The position numbers were made by a program, and so were the translations under genes. Source: Pempheris klunzingeri (Eukaryota; Chordata; Actinopteri; Acropomatiformes; Pempheridae). Taken from it: a stretch of 64,000 nucleotides of DNA. Shown piece by piece: positions 51,201-64,000 of this stretch. The stretch is from positions 18,087,328 to 18,151,327 of the forward strand of contig NC_092019.1 of assembly GCF_042242105.1 (NCBI RefSeq), read 5' to 3'. Positions within the stretch are counted from its first letter, which is position 1, and every line of letters begins with the position of its first letter. Under the pieces are notes generated by a model that was not told where the DNA came from, made no database searches, and worked only from the letters and a program-made list of their open reading frames with translations.

Positions 51201-51700
51201 AATATTATCAGACTTATTCTTTAAACTTTGATGATTTTATGATGCATTTTTCTTTTTTACAGTGGTTCCAGGAGCCGCCACCGTCATCATAATGGTGTGT
51301 GTGGGTTTCCTGGTTGTCATGGTGATCCTTGGCGTTTTCCGAATTCGCTCTATCCATCGCCGTGGTGAAGGTTCCAGGGGCGGGGCTAAGGAGGGTAACA
51401 GCCAATGGGACGACTCTGCCCTCACCATCATCGTCAACCCTATGGAGGTAAAAAAAAAAAAGTTACTGATGTTGAAAGACGTGATCGTTAATAAATGAGC
51501 ACACCCATTATGCTCCTCTTTTCATTCACACACGTCGCTCTTTCACACAGTCCTATGAGTCTCGTATGGGCATCTCTGCTGACACGGAGGGAGAGGGAGA
51601 GGAGGACGAGGAGGTGGCGGAGTCACCTGACGATGCAAGCGACGACCAGCGAATCATCATCAAGAAGGAGGGGAGGGACGGCAGCACTCGCCGCTACTGA
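31814..51700 (+). CDS. clstn3: Calsyntenin-3, 18 coding exons, 956 aa
   Basis: Type I neuronal membrane protein of the postsynaptic membrane and secretory pathway; in mammals it promotes synapse formation. Exons: 31814-31880, 34773-34895, 36403-36613, 36855-37063, 38171-38320, 38982-39167, 39288-39575, 40174-40286, 41726-41885, 42709-42768, 42910-43058, 44768-44916, 48085-48311, 48523-48684, 49338-49483, 49685-49820, 51263-51447, 51551-51700; total 2871 nt in frame. Order: signal peptide (FLSFFLLCLTSVANG, 1-20), two cadherin repeats (about 29-246; RVNDVNEF at 140-147), an LNS/laminin-G-like domain (about 330-555), the conserved calsyntenin ectodomain to about 845, a transmembrane helix (850-871) and a cytoplasmic tail with one kinesin-light-chain motif (Trp894 in QWDDSALTIIV) and an acidic stretch. 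Length equals human CLSTN3. The tail ends TRRY; mammals end HRY. Confidence 0.96.
32280..32900 (+). repeat. Long purine-rich (GA) tract, clstn3 intron 1
   Basis: For about 600 bp the plus strand is strongly biased to A and G (GAGAGAGG, GGAGGAGG, GGAGGTGGTGGAGG). The long open frames on both strands here come from this bias and lack any family feature. Confidence 0.75.
33217..33940. mobile_element. hAT-like non-autonomous element, copy C, interrupted; clstn3 intron 1
   Basis: The left end is CTGTGGTGGAAAAGGTGCTG followed by AGACCTTTTACTCAAGCAAAAG. It stops at 33263 and resumes at about 33630 with GCAGAATGGCCTCCTCCAGA, GGATTATTATTACTCATG and GGAGTACTTGAGTAG. The final CCACTG end is missing. 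A second repeat (33264-33628) fills the gap. Confidence 0.6.
33264..33628. mobile_element. AT-rich fish repeat, copy 3, nested in hAT-like copy C
   Basis: GGGCCTGCAATTAAAATTAA at the start, TCAATTAATCTCAATCATTT, then CAACAGTACAAAACCCAGAG and TGAGAAGCAGCAGCTGG match copies 1 and 2. Its ends coincide with the break in the surrounding hAT-like element. Confidence 0.55.
34160..34510. promoter_or_regulatory. Candidate conserved non-coding element, clstn3 intron 1
   Basis: A stretch free of recognisable repeats with many homeodomain-like TAATTA/CAATTA cores (TGAATAATTAATTCGCAATT), followed by TGATTGATATGAGC. This style is common for developmental enhancers, but conservation cannot be tested here. 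Confidence 0.25.
35051..35100. repeat. 25-bp tandem duplication, clstn3 intron 2
   Basis: Two adjacent 25-bp units start GCCAAATTGAAWATTATCTC and differ at one base (T versus A). Confidence 0.9.
36627..36684. repeat. (CTC)n pyrimidine microsatellite, clstn3 intron 3
   Basis: CTCCTCCTC and CTTCCTCCTC runs occupy part of the 241-bp intron between coding exons 3 and 4. Confidence 0.9.
39231..39274. repeat. (TC)22 tract forming the branch/polypyrimidine region of clstn3 intron 6
   Basis: Forty-four uninterrupted bases of TC end 12 bases before the acceptor CACCAG at 39287. The intron is only 120 bp, so the microsatellite makes up over a third of it. Confidence 0.95.
40972..41684. mobile_element. 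hAT-like non-autonomous element, copy D, interrupted; clstn3 intron 8
   Basis: Reverse orientation relative to copy A at the left: ACAGTACATTTACTTCATAC, GGAAAATATTGTACTTTTTA and CTGCACTACATTTATGCGAC. The right end is AAGACTTCATCCACCACTG. A different element interrupts it at 41190-41493. Confidence 0.6.
41190..41493. mobile_element. Second hAT-like MITE nested inside copy D
   Basis: It starts CAGTGGCTCCAAACCTTTTT and ends GCTTTTGGTTGGGAACCATT; the ends are inverted repeats of each other (CAGTGGTTCCCAAACC type). This matches a fish element I know by its GTGGCCCC blocks. No coding capacity. No clear 8-bp target duplication was found. Confidence 0.55.
42050..42370. promoter_or_regulatory. Candidate conserved non-coding element, clstn3 intron 9
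   Basis: A repeat-free AT-balanced stretch with TTATAATTTGGTTGATGC and GGGCTAATAATATAACTGAC. The style resembles conserved enhancers, but no alignment can be made here. Confidence 0.2.
47385..47990. mobile_element. Ancient fish interspersed repeat just before clstn3 exon 13
   Basis: GCTAACATGCTAGATGGC, TTAGCATGCTAGCACTTG, GGGGCTGATGGGAGTGTCAT, ATCTGATGATGGCACTATAT, TAATTCACCCTGATGGGGGC and GTCTGGACCAAACAGGTGGA appear in the order expected of a very common fish repeat. It ends less than 100 bp upstream of the acceptor at 48084. Confidence 0.6.
48381..48420. repeat. 17-bp tandem repeat, clstn3 intron 13
   Basis: The unit TCAGCGTGTAGCCTTGC occurs twice, followed by the first six bases of a third copy. 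Confidence 0.9.
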
Positions 51701-53438
51701 GCCACATGTGTCTCTGCACCAGTTCTCATGGAAACCACAAACCGGCTCACCAGTCACACACTCCAACACTTTTAATATCAACAACTGCTGACACCACTAG
51801 TATAAGGAATGTATGCTTACAAACACTACGCACAACACAGTCACTGTAATACTCTTGACACTCAACGCCATATGTGACCTATAGCCAACAACAGGCAGTT
51901 GTTCTCCACCTAAATGTTCAATGGCACAATGTATACAGTTAATGTAATTTAACCGCCTGAGCAAACCCCACCAAAACTGTACGTGGTGCACCAGTTTTAA
52001 ATCACAAGATGGTAATGTGTCTTTATAGTGTAACACTGGTTGAATGAGACTGCTTTTGATTTTTTTTAGTTTGTTCTTCTTTTTTTTAAAAAAAAAAAGA
52101 TTGTATTCTATCTTTTGTTAGTGAACACAAAATGAAATCTTTACAAAATGAAAACTGCAACAATCCGCAACATGCAGGCCTTGAACAGATCCATAGGCAA
52201 AGACACGAAGCCTTGATCCCATCATGTCTCTGCACTCCCTTATTAGACTGACTAGAGAAGTCTGTGCACAAGCTCTTTCCGCCCCCTTTGCTTCCTCTCT
52301 CTCAGCACATTCCTCGACCACCGTTAACCACAGAGTGAAGACAGTGAGGTCAGACATTACGGTCACTCTCCCACTTGTTCATATTAACTAAAAAACGCTT
52401 GCAGGTGTTTTTCCTTTGGTATAGTGACTACTTTAGTGCTTCAGCGCCTGAGTGTATTTTATATGAGGCTGATGATCAGATGAGATTTGAGGACTATCAA
52501 CCGCACACCTTATCCTTTACACAAGTTGGTACTTAAGTAACACTCCAAGGATAGAGTAAAAGCCTGTAGGTGTTGAGTCCGTGCTACTTCACTGTGGTTT
52601 CTAGTTCAGCGTGGAGTCTTTGCAAAGTCTCGGCATGTGCCGCTAAATGACAAAACGTCGCAGTTTACAATGAAAAAAATGAAAAAAACTGGTGTAACCT
52701 GACCTCTGACCCCCTCACAGTGACCGCTGGAATGTCTCTAAATGCACTGTTTCACTCACTGCACACTGCTCTTACAATAACTGCAAGACGTCACATGCAA
52801 ACACAGACAAAAACACACACACACTCACACTTAACGCTACCCCTGCTGTTTCCAGAATGTCAGCTCAGCTTGGGCAGTTTTGATTGTATTGATTGTAATG
52901 AATTTTCTGTACATACAATGATGAATACTATGATATTATTGTTATTACTATTATTATTGCAGCCACTCTTTTCTGCACACTTTGAGAGGGAGCAGATTAT
53001 GATTTACATTTTTCCCCATTTGAGTAATCATCTTTACAGCATCAGAAAACAGTATAATAATAATAATAATAATAGTAGTGATAAGGATGATAATCCCTGG
53101 CTTGATGAGTGTCTCTTAATTTGTGTGTAATATTGTTGTAATTTAAGAACTTGTCAATATCTGAATCACAGAAAAAGGAGGGCACATTGTTGTGATACTT
53201 TGGTATGTCTCACTCATTTCATCTTCCACGGTTCCAGGTCATTTATTCACAAAACAAAACCTTTATTTTTTTCCTTCTTTTTGTTCCATCCGATATCTTT
53301 GGTTCAATGAATGTACAACTGTGTGCTTCTCCTCACCTTCCCTCCCGCTCCCCCTGCCTTTTTCCTTCACCCTTCCCTCTGTGTCTCTTGCTGTCTGTCT
53401 GTGTAGCCTATCAATGTGCAGTGCTAAACCTGTCAGTA

Positions 53439-53482
53439 AATAAAGCCTGTCATTTTTGAGTGTGATGTTAAGAAGGAATAAA
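53439..53482 (+). terminator. clstn3: Poly(A) signals for clstn3
   Basis: Two AATAAA hexamers (53439-53444 and 53477-53482) lie about 1.75 kb after the stop codon, implying a 3' UTR from 51701 to about 53500. Shorter forms cannot be excluded. Confidence 0.6.
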
Positions 53483-53663
53483 CATTGCATTGATTAATAA
53501 CTTATATTATTACTATGTTACTATTGGAACATTACCTGTAATTACTGATACAATGATGAAATGGATTATGCTGACTAATTGTTATTGAGAACTGTCAGAA
53601 AACATTACAAAATTCATAATAAAACACTATATGAAGTCTACATGACAGAGCTTTCTTGTTAGA

Positions 53664-53765
53664 GTTCTCACTTTACCACTTTCAGTAGGAAATATTGTGC
53701 TTGTTACTTACTGTTTTTTACCTGACAGCTGGAGTTACTGGTTACTTTTCATGACATGTTTGCCA
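53664..53765. mobile_element. hAT-like element fragment, reverse orientation
   Basis: ACCACTTTCAGTAGGAAATA and TACCTGACAGCTGGAGTTAC, GGTTACTTTTC match the interior of copy D in the same (reverse) orientation. No ends are preserved. Confidence 0.5.
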
Positions 53766-53862
53766 AACATAAAGCACTGTTTAAAATTAACCAACAGTGT
53801 ACAAACTGCTGCTTACACATGACACAATGCACCTTTAATATTCCTATACTACAGTATATAAT

Positions 53863-54236
53863 CAGTGGTGATGGCAGGATTCAGATATTTCTAGTACAAG
53901 TAACAGTTGCTGCTACATTATAAAAACATTTTATATGGAAAAGTACTGCATTCACAGTATTTACTTAATTAAAGCTATTATCAGTATATACCAAAACTCA
54001 TCAAGGACTCATTATGCAGAATGGTCTGTAGGAGGTTGATATTACTGTATTCATATTATTGATGCATATGCCTGCAAGTAACATTATAATGTTTCAGCTG
54101 GTGGATGTGAAGATTATTTTACCAACTTTCTTTACACATTTATAACAAAGAAATATTGGGTTAAAATTGAAAATATCTAAAATCTGCACTTAATTGAATC
54201 AGTTGATTAAATGTGCATAGTTATTTTCCATCACTG
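53863..54236. mobile_element. hAT-like non-autonomous element, copy E
   Basis: Starts CAGTGGTGATGGCAGGATTC and ends AGTTATTTTCCATCACTG, with GCAGAATGGTCTGTAGGAG and ATAATGTTTCAGCTGGTGGA inside as in copies A and C. It lies between the clstn3 end and the pex5 promoter. Confidence 0.6.
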
Positions 54237-54527
54237 TAATATAATATAATAAATGTTTTGTTGATGTTACTTCCATTAGTTACATTTTGATGGACTTCTA
54301 GCCTACTTGTAGCCTAATTGTGTATTTTTACACTGTTGAATTTCTACTTTTACTGATAGTATTTGAATACTGCTTCCATCCTTACACCATGGCTTTTTAA
54401 TTAAATGCATTCTTTCTCTGTAAACTAAAAATGTAAGACAGTCTTTTCGTCTGTACTACTGTTTCTGCACCTGGTAGCCACACTCCTGGCTGCCTGGACT
54501 TCGACCTCCCTGCGCCATTTTTATTTT

Positions 54528-54567
54528 TTACGTAACGCCGTCTCCTTACGTCCGTCTTCTGACGTGA
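54528..54567 (+). promoter_or_regulatory. pex5: Cluster of three ACGT-core bZIP sites, pex5 promoter
   Basis: The palindrome TTACGTAA (54528-54535), TTACGT (54546-54551) and TGACGTGA (54560-54567) fall within 40 bp. These are half or full sites for CREB/ATF, PAR-bZIP and C/EBP factors. They lie just upstream of the presumed first exon. Confidence 0.45.
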
Positions 54568-54599
54568 GCCGCTCTGAGAATAAGGAACCGCCGTAAGAT

Positions 54600-54815
54600 C
54601 GGCAGACACTCGCTCGGTGAGGGGTTTTGTGGGTCATGGAGGAGGAAGGTAAATAAAAGAGAGGTGGTAGAAACGCACAGCGGCTGGTTTTCAGACGGTC
54701 TCAGGGAGATTTGGCACTGCGGCAACTTTTGTTCTGGTGCGGTTGTGGGACCAGACGGAGAGGACAGACCGGAGAGGAGGGCCAGGCGGGTCGGCTCCAG
54801 CAGCAGCTGTCGGCG
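54600..54815 (+). other. pex5: pex5 non-coding first exon (5' UTR)
   Basis: A GC-rich segment ends in the donor GTCGGCG|GTGAGA at 54815/54816. Splicing to the acceptor at 56991 gives a leader of about 36 bases before the ATG. It contains a short uORF (ATG at 54636, stop TAA at 54654-54656). An alternative donor, GGAAG|GTAAAT at 54648, would put that ATG out of the pex5 frame. Confidence 0.5.
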
Positions 54816-57027
54816 GTGAGATGAACATCATGTTACCCGTCTATTCATGCCTCTCCGGCCACAGCCAGCGCTGCTCTGCCCTGGCCCCACAGCTAGCTAG
54901 TACCTTTAGCTAACATTTAGCTACACTGGCTGTAGCTGAGAGCCAAACGGGTCGTTCATTGTGAAAATCTTCTTTGTTTAATGAGCAGCAGGAGAAGAGA
55001 TACCCTGAGTGACGTTTACCAAGCTAATGTTGCTGTTAGCCTCGGGCAAAACAATGCTAGTTATTCCCAGTGCACACTGGCTGCTCCCAGTCAGCTTACT
55101 GGTTTGACAGCTGCTACAAACCAGTGGGTGAGTACCTGGATCATCCTGGCAGTGCGCTGCTTTCTGGGCTGCACAGCTCCACATGTTTTTTTTCTGTGAC
55201 TAAAATAATGTTCACATTAAAAGTGTGAATGTGTAACACAGCCTTCTGTCACAGTTCAGTGCATCCATGGTTAAGTGAGCAAGTAAGCAGGTGTCACAGT
55301 GGCCTATCTGTGATGGTGTGTGTATTAATATCTTTTTCTAATCCTCTTACTTTGACCCTAATACAGCAGCTGTTTGAACCAGTAGGAATAAAATATTCAA
55401 TCTATATCCTAGACCAAAAGAGTGATGGACAGCCCACCTGTAGAGTGGACTGTCTTGTGTCATATTTTTCAGTGGTGTTTTTAGGTGAATAGAGCCTGGC
55501 GGAGTAGATGGGGAATTAAATTTCTATTCCTGACAGTTCATTATGGAAATTGTAACCATTACGTATCCCTCCAGGGAGGTTAGAGAAGTTGAGTACGCCA
55601 GCATGAATAACAGTTTGTCAGCTGTTCATCCCTGGGCTTGGATATAGGTCAGTGAGTTGAGCAGCAGCGTTTCACCGCATTTAGTCATTTTCAGTATTTG
55701 CATCAAGGACCTCAATCATCATCATACGGATTTTTCTATTGCTCATATTTTGTTCTTGCAGGATCAGGTGAGTGATCATCAGATAAATGAGCACGAAATA
55801 GGACTTAATGTCAATAAAATAGTGATACTACGACATGGTGTCAGGTCTGGGTATCATTTAAAATGATGTTTTAAACTAATATATAATAACCACAGTATGG
55901 TGCCAGAACCAAAATATCAAAGAATTTGTTCACTTAGGGCAGTGAAAAAAATTACTTGACATTTTGGTGATACAAACAGGATTTTCTACAAAACCCTTTA
56001 ATTCATTTAACAAAATAAGCAAATTTTTTCAAAAAGTAAATGTTATTTCAGCATTTCAACAAAAATGCGTAAATGAAATAGCCTGAATTTTTAAAAAAAT
56101 GTTTAAGAAATATCTCATTTAAGAATAAGTAAACCAGATAACCAATAATTCAATAGCAGCTTTTTCATATTCCGTGCTGTGGACGTATTGCGTGTGTCGC
56201 AGCAAAGTAGTACTTAGGTTCAATGCGCAGCCATGTGCGTGAATTTTGGTTTTAACATTATGGTGATAGAATTTAATTTAAATTTTTCTCCTTGTAAGGG
56301 CTACTGTGGAGTTGATAGCTAAAATGTTTTGAACTTACGAGATTAGCTGAGTGGAATATGCACTGAATGTCTGTGCCTGCTGGGCCATCACATTCACATT
56401 ATTAATGGTTCACGCTAAGCCAGAAAAGGACACGGAAAACAGCAGATGGAGCTTGAATTTGGTTACGTGACATCAGACTATTTGTGCAGTGTGAACATCC
56501 TCAAGAGTTCAACTTTTAATGGGGTCAGAAGCACAGAGATGTTATTAGAGTGTTTGAGATGATGCACAACAGTACTGGGGATTACCTGAACTAATACGTG
56601 TGTATAACATGCTGTGATTTCTATAGGTTTTATATTTAAAGTAGGCGATGTCACTGGATGTGTAAGATTTTGTTTTCAAATTTTTTCTTAAGATAAAAAG
56701 TTTTCATGTCTTTGGTTAGACAGAGGTGACCTTGTTGGTGCAGAATGTCATTTTGGTTTTGTATAATTTGTTGTGGGGAACCTGAACTGCTGCTTTTGGA
56801 ATTAAACCTAATACTGTGCAGTTAACGTGTTGAATTTCCTTGAATTTATCACACTAATGAGTGATTCGGTGTTGCTCTAATTCCTAAAAAATCCAATGCC
56901 GTTAACTGTCTTCAACACAAACTGAATTTTGTGCTATTGTCCGAAGCAGAAATTGAACGATACATCTGTTCATTTTCTTCTCAGCTCTCAGGTGGTCTCA
57001 TTGGGTTTGCCTCGTCCTTGTGTTGCC

Positions 57028-64000
<6,973 letters not shown>

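Overview
The window is vertebrate nuclear DNA, most likely from a ray-finned (teleost, probably percomorph-type) fish. All genes are split by GT-AG introns. The four well-conserved genes are tpi1, lpcat3, clstn3 and pex5. Their human orthologues lie in the same neighbourhood on chromosome 12p13.31. The repeats are fish-type: a Tc1/mariner element with ~200-bp inverted repeats, Rex1/L2-like LINE tails, and short hAT-like and palindromic MITE families. No bacterial, viral or plasmid features were seen.

Layout. Bases 1-5240 hold no gene I can support, only repeats and repeat debris. Positions 5504-6440 (minus) encode a two-exon C2H2 zinc-finger protein of 279 aa. Just upstream of it lies a 5'-truncated LINE (about 6690-8817), split by a 1605-bp Tc1-like transposon (6990-8594) with an intact 340-aa transposase ORF. 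Positions 10926-14124 (minus) are tpi1, 7 exons and 247 aa, with every exon length as I know it from human TPI1. A 3.3-kb region with repeats and promoter-like motifs separates tpi1 from the divergent lpcat3 (17432-28485, plus, 12 coding exons, 464 aa). Next is clstn3 (31814-51700, plus, 18 coding exons, 956 aa) with large repeat- and CNE-like introns and a 5' UTR exon near 30940. Last is pex5 (from 57028, plus), whose 15 visible coding exons give 598 codons; the final exon(s) lie beyond the window.

The genes do not form one pathway. tpi1 is glycolysis, lpcat3 is ER phospholipid remodelling, clstn3 is a synaptic adhesion protein, and pex5 is the peroxisomal import receptor. What joins them is ancient vertebrate synteny. 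I reconstructed exon boundaries by hand from splice consensus and from remembered protein families; phases sum correctly for all five genes.

I see no convincing novel biological system. Points most worth a second look: the Tc1-in-LINE nested insertion with near-identical terminal repeats, a non-consensus 5' splice site inside a pex5 pentapeptide motif, a PEX5L-type cassette exon, start codons embedded in transcription-factor motifs (ZNF143-like and YY1-like), nested MITEs inside clstn3 introns, and an unassigned promoter-like block between tpi1 and lpcat3.
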